DNA of 25,051 nt from a virus, in the IMG/VR virus record IMGVR_UViG_3300019884_000012, positions 1 through 25,051 of that record; one strand, 5' to 3'. Positions 16,809-25,051 of this stretch are shown here, one piece after another. Below the pieces are notes generated by a model, which was not told the DNA's origin, did no database searches, and saw only the letters and a list, made by a program, of their open reading frames with translations. Positions within the stretch are counted from its first letter, which is position 1. Each line of letters begins with the position of its first letter. The position numbers and the translations under genes were made by a program.

Positions 16809-18257
16809 ATGCCAAGACCCGGTACGAATCTAGTACTAAGAGAGACACCCCCGACCAGACAGGCTGCTACTGATACAGGAGTATGGTTTGTTGAGGGACT
16901 AACTGAGAAGGGTCCAGTTAATGAGGCTCTGTTGATTACGAGTCTTACCGAGTACGAACGCTACTACGGAGCAAGAGTTTCGTATGGTCACTTGTACGAT
17001 GCTCTTGACGTGTTCTTCCGTGAGGGAGGCAGTAGAGCGTATGTAGGCCGTCTCGTTGGACCTGCTGCACTAGCAGCCTCAGTTATCCTACAGAACTCTA
17101 CTCCCGCTAACACGCTGAAGGTCGCAGCTAAAAGCCCTGGCGAGTGGGGAAATGCTCTTAACGTACAAGTCCTAGCTGGTGGAGTAGGTGGCACGTTTGT
17201 CCTGCTTATTACACATGATACGCTGGGAGAACTAGAAAGGTCGCCCGATCTTCTTGATGAGGCTGCTGCAATTGAATGGGCTAGTAACAGTGACTACATC
17301 GTTGTTACTGATGAAGTAGCTGCGGGTGATCCCGCGGTTGGTGGCCCGTTCAATCTTGCGGGTGGTGTAGACGATCGTGCATCCATTCTGGACTCCCACT
17401 GGACTGCTGGCCTTGGACTGTTTGTGAAGGATCTAGGTCCTGGTCAGGTATCCATGCCTGGTAGGACTAGTTCTACGAATCATACTGCCTTGCAGAACCA
17501 TGCTCAGGCAAATAGTAGAGTTGCGCTTCTTGACTCAGTTAACAGTAATGTCAAGGCAACTCTACTTGCACAGGCTCAGGCATTGCAGCTTGCTAATGGT
17601 AAGTGGTCTGCGATCTTTGGACCTTGGCTCACATGCCCAGGGGTTATCCCTGGTACTGATAGAACAGTAGCTCCTTCTGCTCTTGTTGCAGGTGCTATTG
17701 CAAGGACAGACGCTGCTGGTGGTTCACCCAACACTCCGGCTGCTGGTGAGAATGGTCAGGCATTGTTCTGTAATGGACTTGCTGCTGGCCCGCTTACCGA
17801 TGCAGACCGTGAGGATCTAAACGAAGAGGGTCATAACGCCATCATCATGAAGTACGGTGGTGTTCGTATCTACGGTTGGCGTTCGCTTGCTGATCCTGTA
17901 TCAGAAAGTGGTTGGATCAACTTTGCGAATGTTCGTCTTGTCATGGAGATTGCATCCGTCGCAGATGCGATTGGTGAAGGCTATCTCTTCGACGAGGTTG
18001 ATGGACAGGCAAGAAAGATTGGTGAATATGGCGGTGCCCTAACTGGAATGCTTACTCCGTATTGGTCTATTGGTAGTCTCTACGGCCTGACGCCGGATGA
18101 AGCGTTCTTGGTTGATGTTGGTCCCGGTGTGAATACACCTACCACCATCGCCAATCTTGAACTCAGAGCAATCATCATGCTAAAGCCTTCTCCGTTTGCT
18201 GAAGAGATTACTCTTGAGCTGGTTAAGGCCCGCGTGACCGACGTTATTCCTACATAG
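16809..18257 (+). CDS. Contractile tail sheath protein
   Basis: This encodes 482 residues from the ATG at 16809, after AAGGGGGTGA. The N-terminal part (TGVWFVEGLTEKGPVNEALL, ITSLTEYERYYGARV, DALDVFFREGGSRAYVGRLV) is characteristic of tail sheath subunits. So are the mid-region AKSPGEWGNALNVQVLAGG and the C-terminal domain (YGGVRIYGWRSLADP, IANLELRAIIMLKPSPFAEE). Sheath subunits polymerise around the tube and contract during infection. Its presence shows a myovirus-type tail. Confidence 0.92.
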   Translation: MPRPGTNLVLRETPPTRQAATDTGVWFVEGLTEKGPVNEALLITSLTEYERYYGARVSYGHLYDALDVFFREGGSRAYVGRLVGPAALAASVILQNSTPANTLKVAAKSPGEWGNALNVQVLAGGVGGTFVLLITHDTLGELERSPDLLDEAAAIEWASNSDYIVVTDEVAAGDPAVGGPFNLAGGVDDRASILDSHWTAGLGLFVKDLGPGQVSMPGRTSSTNHTALQNHAQANSRVALLDSVNSNVKATLLAQAQALQLANGKWSAIFGPWLTCPGVIPGTDRTVAPSALVAGAIARTDAAGGSPNTPAAGENGQALFCNGLAAGPLTDADREDLNEEGHNAIIMKYGGVRIYGWRSLADPVSESGWINFANVRLVMEIASVADAIGEGYLFDEVDGQARKIGEYGGALTGMLTPYWSIGSLYGLTPDEAFLVDVGPGVNTPTTIANLELRAIIMLKPSPFAEEITLELVKARVTDVIPT

Positions 18258-18274
18258 AAGGGGGTGAATGAGTA

Positions 18275-18730
18275 ATGCCTACTATTCAGGGAACAAGGCA
18301 GGATACCTGGAATGTCACTGTTTCCGTTGAGGACGTGACTAATCCTAACAGACCGCTCATGCCCCTAGGTACATGGGATAAGAAGTCTGGTGGTGCAGTA
18401 GACTCGGAGGAATACAAGTACAATCCGGGTGCTATGGCTGAAGCAGTATCTCTCGGTGGTCGTAAGAATGTCGAGAATATTGTTGTCAGTCGTCTGTATC
18501 GTCTTGTCAGAGATCATGAAAATCTGTCAAGAAGGATGATTGCAGGTGTTGGTAAGGCCAGAGCGGTTGTCTCTCAGCATCCTCTGGATATTGATGGACA
18601 CGCCTTTGGTCGTCCTATCGTATGGAGTGGTACGCTTAAGCGTTGGACTCCACCGGAAGTGGATTCCGAAAGTTCGGATGCTGCATTGGTTGAAATGGAG
18701 ATTACTCCTGAAGGTCAGCCTGTAGCGTAA
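18275..18730 (+). CDS. Tail tube protein
   Basis: This encodes 151 residues from the ATG at 18275, with AAGGGGGTGA eight bases upstream; a closer ATG at 18268 is out of frame. The sequence (TRQDTWNVTVSVEDVTNPNR, LGTWDKKSGGAVDSEEYKYN, ENIVVSRLYRLVRDHENLSR) fits the small beta-barrel tube subunits of contractile tails. Position directly after the sheath gene supports this. Tubes form the channel for DNA delivery. Confidence 0.83.
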   Translation: MPTIQGTRQDTWNVTVSVEDVTNPNRPLMPLGTWDKKSGGAVDSEEYKYNPGAMAEAVSLGGRKNVENIVVSRLYRLVRDHENLSRRMIAGVGKARAVVSQHPLDIDGHAFGRPIVWSGTLKRWTPPEVDSESSDAALVEMEITPEGQPVA

Positions 18731-18749
18731 GATAACAAAGGAGAGAGAA

Positions 18750-19313
18750 ATGACTGATCTAGTAGACGAAGTTGATCCACTGGAGGAAACCCTAACTACT
18801 GATGAGGTTCCCTCCCCAAATGAGTCTCTTGCTGATCGCCTGCGAAGGAGTCGTAAGCAGGTTGCTGCGAATAAGACTCATGACGAAGATATCCCTGGTT
18901 ACGAGGGAGCGTTGTTCTGTCGCTATCGTTTGATGAGTGGCGACGAACTTGATGATATCCTGAAGAAAGCAAGACAGCGAACTAAGAATAGAGCTGAGAT
19001 TAACCTGATCGTTACACTTGACAACATCATCGAGTCTTGTGAGGAATTCTACGTTAGAGAGGGCGGCAAGGAGATTCCGCTGAGGGAGCATGAGACTTAT
19101 AAGGGACCTCGAGATTTCCCTGTTAAGTATGATGCGAACTTGGCGGAATATCTCCAATTTGCCAATGAGTTGCCTGATCCTCCGACAGCTAGAAGTGTTG
19201 TACTAGGTCTGTTTGGTGGCAATGACGTAGCAGCTTCTACACATGGCGCGAAGATTTCACGGTGGATGATGCAAGGTGGCTCTGAACTGGATATGATGCT
19301 GGGGGGGATTTAG
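18750..19313 (+). CDS. Tail assembly chaperone, short form (G-like)
   Basis: This encodes 187 residues from the ATG at 18750, with AAAGGAGAGAG upstream. It lies between tube and tape measure, the conserved place for tail assembly chaperones. Segments include YEGALFCRYRLMSGDELDDI, LIVTLDNIIESCEEFYVREG, DLDPP-type helix LQFANELPDPPTARSVVLGL and a final MMLGGI. The last codons are CTG GGG GGG ATT TAG, so the stop follows a run of seven G, which is a frameshift site. The short form is the majority product. Confidence 0.82.
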   Translation: MTDLVDEVDPLEETLTTDEVPSPNESLADRLRRSRKQVAANKTHDEDIPGYEGALFCRYRLMSGDELDDILKKARQRTKNRAEINLIVTLDNIIESCEEFYVREGGKEIPLREHETYKGPRDFPVKYDANLAEYLQFANELPDPPTARSVVLGLFGGNDVAASTHGAKISRWMMQGGSELDMMLGGI

Positions 19314-19510
19314 GGGGTATAGAGGTTGAAACCTCCGCAGCTATAGTGTTGGCAGGTATGCCTATTGACAAGTTCCTTGAGATGGAAGATGTGTTTATGA
19401 GGAACTTGTGGGTCGTGATTGCCAACAGGGTACTTGAAGTAAAAGACAAACAGCTTCAGGTGCTTGCTCGTAGAATCGCCAACGATGTATGGAGCGCGGT
19501 TAAGAAGTGA
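18750..19510 (+). CDS. Tail assembly chaperone, -1 frameshifted form (GT-like)
   Basis: A -1 slip on G-GGG-GGG (19301-19307) moves ribosomes past the TAG at 19311. They continue in the -1 frame from 19307 to the TGA at 19508-19510. The product is about 253 residues; the extension contains LAGMPIDKFLEMEDVFMRNL and IANRVLEVKDKQLQVLARRI. The extension has no good start of its own and ends in a GTGA overlap with the tape measure gene. This matches the lambda G/GT arrangement found across tailed phages. Efficiency cannot be judged from sequence. Confidence 0.8.
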
Positions 19511-21408
19511 GTACGCCTGAGAATCGCGTAGATATCCGAACGAGGCTGATCGGTATTCGTCAGTTCCTTCGGGACTCATATGCTGCCGCAACAGCCATGA
19601 ATCGTATGGGTGTTGCGGCAGATGCCGCCGGTGCGGGTATGAAACGCGCCACACACAACTCTTTTTTGTGGAATCAGGCACTCTTTACTCTTCATCGTTA
19701 CGTATACAACGCCACTCTTGCTATGACGGCCTTAGGTGTAGTAGCAGCGGGTACTGGTATCAAGTTCAATGCCAGCGTTGAACGTACTACAATTGCTCTG
19801 GAATACTTAACAGGAAGTGAGATTGAAGCTCAGGACCAGCTTAAAGAATTTCTGAGGATCGCGAGAGAAACGACTTTTCTGCCAAATCAGGTAATTGGTG
19901 CAGGACAGCAGCTTAGAGCATTCGGCTTTACTGCTGAGGAGACGAATAGAACCCTGCGAGCTACAGCAGCTTCTATTGCGGCGCTGAATCGTCCGCAAGC
20001 TGATATTGACAGGATCATCCTAGCTTTCGTTCAGATGAGAGCAAAGGGCAGATTGATGGGCGAGGAACTTAGGCAGTTGGCAAACGCCAATATTCCCGTC
20101 TACAAGTATCTAGCTGCTGCTTTCGGTGAAAATGTAACTCAGCTCAATAAAATTGGTGATGCTCGAATTCCAGCACAACAGGGTATTGAGGCGATTCTTG
20201 CTGGTCTAGAAAGAGACTACGGTGATATCAGTGAACGTATCGCTGGCACCACGTCTGGACAGTTTGAGATTCTGAAAGGCGATCTTCAAGCTATTTTGGG
20301 CGGCGGTACAATAACTATGTTCAATCAACTTGCTGGTGGTTTGCAGAGAGTCACGAATGTCACCGGAAAGATGTTCAATGCGGTAGTGGATAATCAAGCT
20401 ACTTTCTACGATTTGGTTAGAATTCTTGATGAGTCCACTGGTAACGCATATCATTTTGAGACCGCAGTAAGAACGACCCACGACACTTTGTTGGCTTTCA
20501 GAGATAGTGCCGGGTTGGCTATTAATGTGCTGACTCCGTTTGTCAAGTTGTTACTCTTAGCTACATGGGCAACTCTTGAGATTACGACAGCTGTGCTGGG
20601 TTTTATAAACCTCGGGGGCGAGCCACTTGTCTGGGTTTTGAGGCTTATCGTTGCTTGGATGGTTGCTGAGAGAATCGCACTCAAGCTGATCTTCCTATGG
20701 ACTAATAGGGCTACTGCGGCTAAGATTCTTTCTGTGTTCTGGAACAGAAGATTGGCAGCAGTAATACGTATTCTCACGTTCTGGAAGGGTGCAGAAACGA
20801 TTGCTACTCAGGTAAGCACAGTCGAGACTAGATGGAACACACTAGCTCAGAAACATGCGATGGTGATGGAGGCCCGTAGGGCTAGAATGTTGAAGGGTGC
20901 TATGGTGCCTACTCTTTGGACTGTCGTGGCGGCACAAATTGCGATGTTGGCTACCAATCCATTCTTCTGGCTTGCCGTTGCAGGTATCGCTCTAGCGGCT
21001 GCGCTGACTTTCCTATGGTTTAAGTTTGAAAGACTTAGGCCTATCATCGCAGGACTAATGCTTTTCCTGAGTCCGATGGTTCTCTTATTCTTGCTTCTGG
21101 CAGAGAACATAGAAAGAGTTGGTGCTGCGCTAGATAGTATCGGTGGTAAGTTTGATGCTCTAGAAAACTGGTTGCCTGATTGGGGTCAAATGTCAGGTCT
21201 GGATATCGCAGGTGCATTGTTTGGTGGCGGTGGCGGTGTTGAGCAAGTAGCTGCTCCTAGAGTTGCTCCGACTACGGGTGTCGCGGATTCAATGGCAGCT
21301 ATGGGTCTTGCTCTCGGACAGCTTGAAGCTGCGCCTGTCAATATCGACGGTAGAGAAGTTGCTGAAATCGTATTCAGGCACAAGAATGATAGGATCGCTC
21401 GTAGATAA
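19507..21408 (+). CDS. Tape measure protein
   Basis: This encodes 633 residues from a GTG at 19507 that overlaps the preceding stop (GTGA). The N-terminal region (about 70-240) matches the tape-measure N-terminal domain: ASVERTTIALEYLTGSEIEA, LRIARETTFLPNQVIGAGQQ, LRAFGFTAEETNRTLRATAA, GRLMGEELRQLANANIP. Several hydrophobic stretches (TPFVKLLLLATWATLEITTA, FFWLAVAGIALAAALTFLWF) are typical of the C-terminal half. At about 1.5 angstroms per residue the length predicts a tail near 95 nm. The C-terminus has a Gly-rich segment (FGGGGGVEQVAAP). Confidence 0.88.
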   Translation: MSTPENRVDIRTRLIGIRQFLRDSYAAATAMNRMGVAADAAGAGMKRATHNSFLWNQALFTLHRYVYNATLAMTALGVVAAGTGIKFNASVERTTIALEYLTGSEIEAQDQLKEFLRIARETTFLPNQVIGAGQQLRAFGFTAEETNRTLRATAASIAALNRPQADIDRIILAFVQMRAKGRLMGEELRQLANANIPVYKYLAAAFGENVTQLNKIGDARIPAQQGIEAILAGLERDYGDISERIAGTTSGQFEILKGDLQAILGGGTITMFNQLAGGLQRVTNVTGKMFNAVVDNQATFYDLVRILDESTGNAYHFETAVRTTHDTLLAFRDSAGLAINVLTPFVKLLLLATWATLEITTAVLGFINLGGEPLVWVLRLIVAWMVAERIALKLIFLWTNRATAAKILSVFWNRRLAAVIRILTFWKGAETIATQVSTVETRWNTLAQKHAMVMEARRARMLKGAMVPTLWTVVAAQIAMLATNPFFWLAVAGIALAAALTFLWFKFERLRPIIAGLMLFLSPMVLLFLLLAENIERVGAALDSIGGKFDALENWLPDWGQMSGLDIAGALFGGGGGVEQVAAPRVAPTTGVADSMAAMGLALGQLEAAPVNIDGREVAEIVFRHKNDRIARR

Positions 21409-21887
21409 TGGCTAGGGGAGAAATCACTATCAAGACTGTTAGTGCGCCTAAGCTGAGTGTTACTTGTTTGATGGGTGCTGATCCCCCCAAGCCAACGGGA
21501 GGATACGGGGGATGGGAAGTTGTACCTCGTCCTAGAAGAGTGGCTTTGACACAGTGGAGAGGTAGAGAACCGTTGCAGATGGAAGTACCTATCGTACTAG
21601 ATGGATGGAAGCAGAACGACTCCGTAGAGTACGACTGCACTAAGCTGGAGAGGATGGCACTCCCATATGTCAAAGAACCTCCGGCGGTTAAGCTAGTTGG
21701 TACAGCAGTTCCTCACAATGATCTTGATTGGATCATTCAGGACATTCAGTGGGGCGATGCGATGAAGATGACTAATGGGGATCGCGCTAGACAGGAAGCC
21801 GTCTTGATTGTGATTAGCAAAATCGATATTGATAAAGTGAGACTCACTGCTGCTGCCAAGACTAGGGCTAAGAAAGGCCGTAAGTAA
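21408..21887 (+). CDS. Baseplate/tail protein before the hub
   Basis: This encodes 159 residues from the ATG at 21408, with a TAATG junction to the tape measure. The sequence (ITIKTVSAPKLSVTCLMGAD, PLQMEVPIVLDGWKQNDSVE, PAVKLVGTAVPHNDLDWIIQ, DIQWGDAMKMTNGDRARQEA) looks beta-rich with a basic tail (AAAKTRAKKGRK). Position between tape measure and hub is where LysM- or gp53-like baseplate proteins usually lie in contractile-tail phages. No LysM signature is clear, so the role is inferred from order. Confidence 0.6.
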   Translation: MARGEITIKTVSAPKLSVTCLMGADPPKPTGGYGGWEVVPRPRRVALTQWRGREPLQMEVPIVLDGWKQNDSVEYDCTKLERMALPYVKEPPAVKLVGTAVPHNDLDWIIQDIQWGDAMKMTNGDRARQEAVLIVISKIDIDKVRLTAAAKTRAKKGRK

Positions 21888-23881
21888 TGGGCAAGTCTAT
21901 CAACAAGGTTCGGAATAAGCTTGCGCTCTCCAAGTTGGATAGCCAGCGCGAACTCATTTCCGAGGACTTGGATATCAGCCAGCTTGCGTTCATCACGCGC
22001 AAATTGCCCACGATGCGGTTTGATGAGTCGGTCACCAACGGAGAAGTGGTGAGGACTATTGAAGGTGCCTCTACCGTTGTTATGACGGTGAATGACCACT
22101 ATGGCCTGATTAAGCGGTCGGGTAGACTGGCACAGGCTGTTGATATCAAGATTGATGGACTCTGGTTCCGCCTGGTAAAGGTAAGAAAGCAGGGAGAGGA
22201 TATTCAGCTAACGTTTGAGAACAGAGAGATTGCTGTTCTACGTACCTATAATGAGCGGCGCGTTATCGGATGGGGTAAGATGCGACGCGCAAGGTTCATT
22301 CAGATTCTGGTGCAAGAAGTCAAAGAATTTCGGATTCCGTTTGAGTGTCCTGATCTTAAGAAGCCCAAGCAGGTTAAGAATAAAGCTGAGAAAGCTAAGG
22401 AACGTGCGCCCGGTTTTGGGTTTGGTGACTATCAGGAGCCTAAGTATGACGCGCCTGGTAAATTCGGACTGACCATCAAAGGACAGCAGGCATCTAGAAA
22501 TCAGCTTGACAACCTTGAGCAGATGCTAGATGTTGGTCTAGGTATGCTGCTTAAGCGTAAGCTTTTGGTCTGCGCTGTTATGACCGTAATTCAGGAAGCC
22601 TCAGCTAATAACCTTCCTTTTGGTCATTCTTCGTCTGTAGGTATGTTCCAGGAGATTGATATTTGGGGATCTGTTGCTGAACGTATGAATATTCCGAGAG
22701 CCTCCAAGCGGTTCTTCGATAAAGCTGTAGCATATGATAGAGTCAATCCTTCCGCAGAATATTGGGAAGTCTGTCAGGCAGCACAGCGCTCCGCATTTCC
22801 TAAGGCTTATGCTGCTCATAGGAAAGAAGCTGAGAGAATTGTTACAGCTTTTGGTGTCGCTGGTGGGGATCTTGGAACGGCGTCAGATGTTGCTGCTGCT
22901 AACTGGCAGGTTCCTATTGATGAATCTGATATCGACAAGTACCAATTCACTCGCGGTCGTTCTAAGATTCTCCCTGGTGGTAGGAGAGGATGGGAGAAGG
23001 AGGACTCTTGGGAGTGCATTCTTAGATTAGCTGCTGAGGTAAATTGGCGAGCCTTCGAAGTCAGTGGAACTGTCTACTTCACCACAGATACGCACCTATT
23101 CAAGAGTGCTCCCCGCATGAGGATAAGCGAAGAGTCGGATGGAGTTGATTGGATTGACTTCGATTACGATATTGGCAAGAAAAACGCTACCATTACTGTA
23201 ACAGCGCGCTTGAATAGATGGGCTGCGCCACCGGGTACTATTATTGAAATCTTTGATTCTGGCCCTGCTAATGGTAGGTGGCTAATCACCGAGATTCGTA
23301 GATCGCTGTTCGATCCTAAAGCTACGATCACTTGTAAGAAGCCTAGACCGAGACTGCCTGAGCCTAAGAAGGAAGATATCACAGGACTGTGGGACAATCA
23401 GGCAGATAGCAAGGAATACGTGCCATCGCCTGGATTTAGTGTTGATGCGCCTGGTAAACAGCCGACAGGGAAAACGCTGCGTGATGCTGTACTAAACAGT
23501 TCTCAGATCACGTTCTCCAGAACGTCACAGAAGAACGATATTGTGATGGGTCTGGTCAATGACCAGCTTTTGCAATTCTTGTTGGCATTCACTGAGGCTG
23601 GGTTCCCTGCAACAATTACGAGTCTTAGAAGTGACCACGGCAAGTATACTAGTGGTGGTCGAGTATCTGCACACTCAACTGGTAATGCTGTAGACATTGG
23701 AAACTACACAGATCGCACACAGGCCCGTACCAGACAGGCAATGAACTGGATCAGGTCTAATCAGGTCGTGTTGGGATTCAGTCAGCTTATCGGTCCCATT
23801 GATGAATTGGTAGTTCCCGTTGGACATTACGATAGTAGTACTCTTGAAGGTCATGACGATCACCTACACGTTGGTTGGTAG
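21887..23881 (+). CDS. Baseplate hub with lysozyme-like and M15 peptidase-like domains
   Basis: This encodes 664 residues. Residues 1-130 resemble the hub domain (RTIEGASTVVMTVNDHYGLI, IKIDGLWFRLVKVRKQGEDI). Residues about 225-320 are lysozyme/transglycosylase-like: VIQEASANN with Glu237, then SSSVGMFQEIDIWGS and CQAAQRSAFPKAYAAHRKEA. This variant is familiar from actinobacterial phages. Residues about 335-500 form another hub-like beta region. Residues about 540-664 match an M15-type zinc peptidase, with SAHSTGNAVD (His596, Asp603) and a final DDHLHVGW (His659/His661). The protein would hold the spike and degrade both glycan and peptide parts of the wall. Confidence 0.85.
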   Translation: MGKSINKVRNKLALSKLDSQRELISEDLDISQLAFITRKLPTMRFDESVTNGEVVRTIEGASTVVMTVNDHYGLIKRSGRLAQAVDIKIDGLWFRLVKVRKQGEDIQLTFENREIAVLRTYNERRVIGWGKMRRARFIQILVQEVKEFRIPFECPDLKKPKQVKNKAEKAKERAPGFGFGDYQEPKYDAPGKFGLTIKGQQASRNQLDNLEQMLDVGLGMLLKRKLLVCAVMTVIQEASANNLPFGHSSSVGMFQEIDIWGSVAERMNIPRASKRFFDKAVAYDRVNPSAEYWEVCQAAQRSAFPKAYAAHRKEAERIVTAFGVAGGDLGTASDVAAANWQVPIDESDIDKYQFTRGRSKILPGGRRGWEKEDSWECILRLAAEVNWRAFEVSGTVYFTTDTHLFKSAPRMRISEESDGVDWIDFDYDIGKKNATITVTARLNRWAAPPGTIIEIFDSGPANGRWLITEIRRSLFDPKATITCKKPRPRLPEPKKEDITGLWDNQADSKEYVPSPGFSVDAPGKQPTGKTLRDAVLNSSQITFSRTSQKNDIVMGLVNDQLLQFLLAFTEAGFPATITSLRSDHGKYTSGGRVSAHSTGNAVDIGNYTDRTQARTRQAMNWIRSNQVVLGFSQLIGPIDELVVPVGHYDSSTLEGHDDHLHVGW

Positions 23882-23883
23882 CG

Positions 23884-24567
23884 ATGAGTGAACTTTACGA
23901 AGAAGCCCCGATAGAGAACACACTCGATGGAGCCTGGCGCGGAACCATCGCAACTGATGCCGCCAACATGGATGATACGGTAGAAGTGCTTCTACGGTCA
24001 CATGATGGTAAGCACAGGTTCGGGCCGGCTCAGTGGGTTGCTAGAGGTCATGAGTTGCCTGAACGTGGTAATCAATGTCTTGTGGTTTTTGATGAGAAGT
24101 CCATGCCATACGTAATTGCGTGGTGGCCTTTTGATCCTGGTGCGGCTGCTGGCAGGTGTCATGTTAGGCGTAATACCAATCAGGAGATTAATTCTGGAGT
24201 TGCAGCAGCAGTTATATTTAATGTTCAAGTCACAGATGATTCCGATATGTGGGCACCAGCGCCGAATCCTACGAGAGTGTATATACCAACGACCAGGTGG
24301 TACGATATATTCGCCAATGTTAGATTTGAGGAACAAGTAGCTGGAAACTTCCGTCAATTGTCTGTGGTAAAAAATAATGCCTCCTCGTTTGCTATTGTTA
24401 ATGCTTCACCCACAGGTACGGTTCCCACCGTACTGACGCTGTCTGTGCCACATCTGTTTGTAGCAGGAGATTACGTGGAGTTGTATGCTAATCAAGACTC
24501 TGGTTCTCCGCTGGATATCGTTTACGACAACGATTACAGCATAGAATTCAAAGTGATAGGTAGATAA
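23884..24567 (+). CDS. Baseplate spike with C-terminal jelly-roll-like domain
   Basis: This encodes 227 residues from the ATG at 23884; an in-frame TTG at 23875 is less likely. The N-terminal part (ENTLDGAWRGTIATDAANMD, DTVEVLLRSHDGKHRFGPAQ, ERGNQCLVVFDEKSMPYVIA) fits the OB-fold of spike proteins. The C-terminal 130 residues (AAVIFNVQVTDDSDMW, TRVYIPTTRWYDIFANVRFE, LFVAGDYVELYANQDSGSPL) look like a C1q/TNF-type jelly roll. Such a domain could bind a cell-surface receptor. It directly follows the hub gene, which agrees with a spike role. Confidence 0.7.
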   Translation: MSELYEEAPIENTLDGAWRGTIATDAANMDDTVEVLLRSHDGKHRFGPAQWVARGHELPERGNQCLVVFDEKSMPYVIAWWPFDPGAAAGRCHVRRNTNQEINSGVAAAVIFNVQVTDDSDMWAPAPNPTRVYIPTTRWYDIFANVRFEEQVAGNFRQLSVVKNNASSFAIVNASPTGTVPTVLTLSVPHLFVAGDYVELYANQDSGSPLDIVYDNDYSIEFKVIGR

Positions 24568-24890
24568 TGCCTAAATACAACGCACCGCACATTTCGATCC
24601 CATTTCGCATTGACGGTACTAATGGTGCTGTTGCCGCTGAACAGGATTCCGAACGGGAAATCATGGATTGTGTGGAAGTGGTACTCAGATATCCTCAGGG
24701 GCATAGACCTGAGAAGCCTGAGTTTGGTATCCCCGATTTGACCTTCCACGAGCATCCAGATGAGCGTAGAATTCAGGAAGCTCTAGTTGTGTGGGAACCT
24801 AGGATTGAGATGGCAGTGAGTCAGCCAGTAGTAGATATAGTTGATGAGCTGCTTCAGAGGATCAGAATAGAGAGGGACACCAATGAGTGA
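24567..24890 (+). CDS. Baseplate wedge protein (gp25/GpW-like)
   Basis: This encodes 107 residues from the ATG at 24567 (TAATG junction). The sequence has the order of gp25-type lysozyme-fold wedge proteins: NGAVAAEQDSEREIMDCVEV, LRYPQGHRPEKPEFGIPDLT, then a helix DERRIQEALVVWEPRI. Its place between spike and baseplate J is standard in contractile-tail phages. Despite the fold name, these proteins are structural. Confidence 0.85.
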   Translation: MPKYNAPHISIPFRIDGTNGAVAAEQDSEREIMDCVEVVLRYPQGHRPEKPEFGIPDLTFHEHPDERRIQEALVVWEPRIEMAVSQPVVDIVDELLQRIRIERDTNE

Positions 24891-25051
24891 ACAGTATATT
24901 GAAGTACCGATCGAGACTGATCCTGCAATTCTAGAACAGGACAGTTTCGACTATTTTCAGGCGGTATTTCCCGAGTGGGTGCCTAACGATGCTAATGTAG
25001 AAACCATTCTAATTGAGGCTGTCGCTAAAATGACGGCGGAAGCTAGAGACG
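24883..25051 (+). CDS. Baseplate J-like protein, N-terminal part (cut by window end)
   Basis: The ATG at 24883 overlaps the preceding stop by eight bases, with GAGAGGG upstream. It opens a frame to the window end (56 residues). The text DSFDYFQAVFPEWVPNDANV and ETILIEAVAKMTAEARD matches the N-terminus of baseplate J / gp47-type wedge proteins, in which a phrase like FPxWxP and a helix LIEAxAxxxAExRD are usual. Confidence 0.8.
   Translation, partial: MSEQYIEVPIETDPAILEQDSFDYFQAVFPEWVPNDANVETILIEAVAKMTAEARD

Overview
This window is about 25 kb of a tailed bacteriophage with a contractile tail. Evidence for this is one long rightward block holding terminase, portal, protease/scaffold, capsid, tail sheath, tail tube, frameshifted tail chaperone, tape measure and baseplate genes. 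The structural gene order and several families (Mu gp29-like portal, I-like protease with nested scaffold, virion morphogenesis protein, sheath/tube) resemble the Mu-type morphogenesis module. The host is most likely an actinobacterium. This is inferred from the lysozyme-like domain in the baseplate hub (a type I associate with actinobacterial phages) and from small accessory proteins of types seen in actinophages. Base composition looks near 50% GC and AGA/AGG codons are common, so the phage is not tuned to a very GC-rich host. I cannot name the species from sequence alone.

Layout. Positions 1-4830 hold a dense leftward operon of about 19 very small genes, mostly overlapping by ATGA, TAATG, GTGA or similar junctions. 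They are mostly of unknown function and include two close MSADNG paralogues, a HELxH metallopeptidase-like protein, a secreted protein, a membrane protein and several small Cys-cluster proteins. Positions 4831-7450 are unusual. Small leftward genes are separated by long inverted-repeat elements, about 72-122 bp each, that begin almost directly after the stop codons. Their arms alternate in orientation along the chain, so many arms could pair with either neighbour. Positions 7454-8232 hold two more leftward genes, a perfect 15-bp hairpin and a strong leftward promoter with a palindrome inside it. A divergent control region at 8233-8473 separates the leftward genes from the rightward late operon (8474 to the window end).

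In the late operon the genes follow assembly order. Putative small terminase, large terminase and portal come first, then a small protein, protease with nested scaffold, decoration protein, major capsid protein, connector and tail-completion proteins, sheath, tube, tail chaperones, tape measure, baseplate protein, hub with two cell-wall-degrading domains, spike, gp25-like wedge and baseplate J (cut by the window end). Translation is tightly coupled through overlapping TAATG and ATGA junctions. Several structural genes instead carry an extended AAGGGGGTG ribosome-binding site.

The main points for a second look are the chained inverted-repeat elements at 4859-6562, the apparent ATA start of the large terminase, the G-GGG-GGG frameshift site in the tail chaperone, the internal scaffold start, and a small family of leftward TTGAC(A/T)-17-TA(C/A)AAT promoters nested in hairpins or palindromes.
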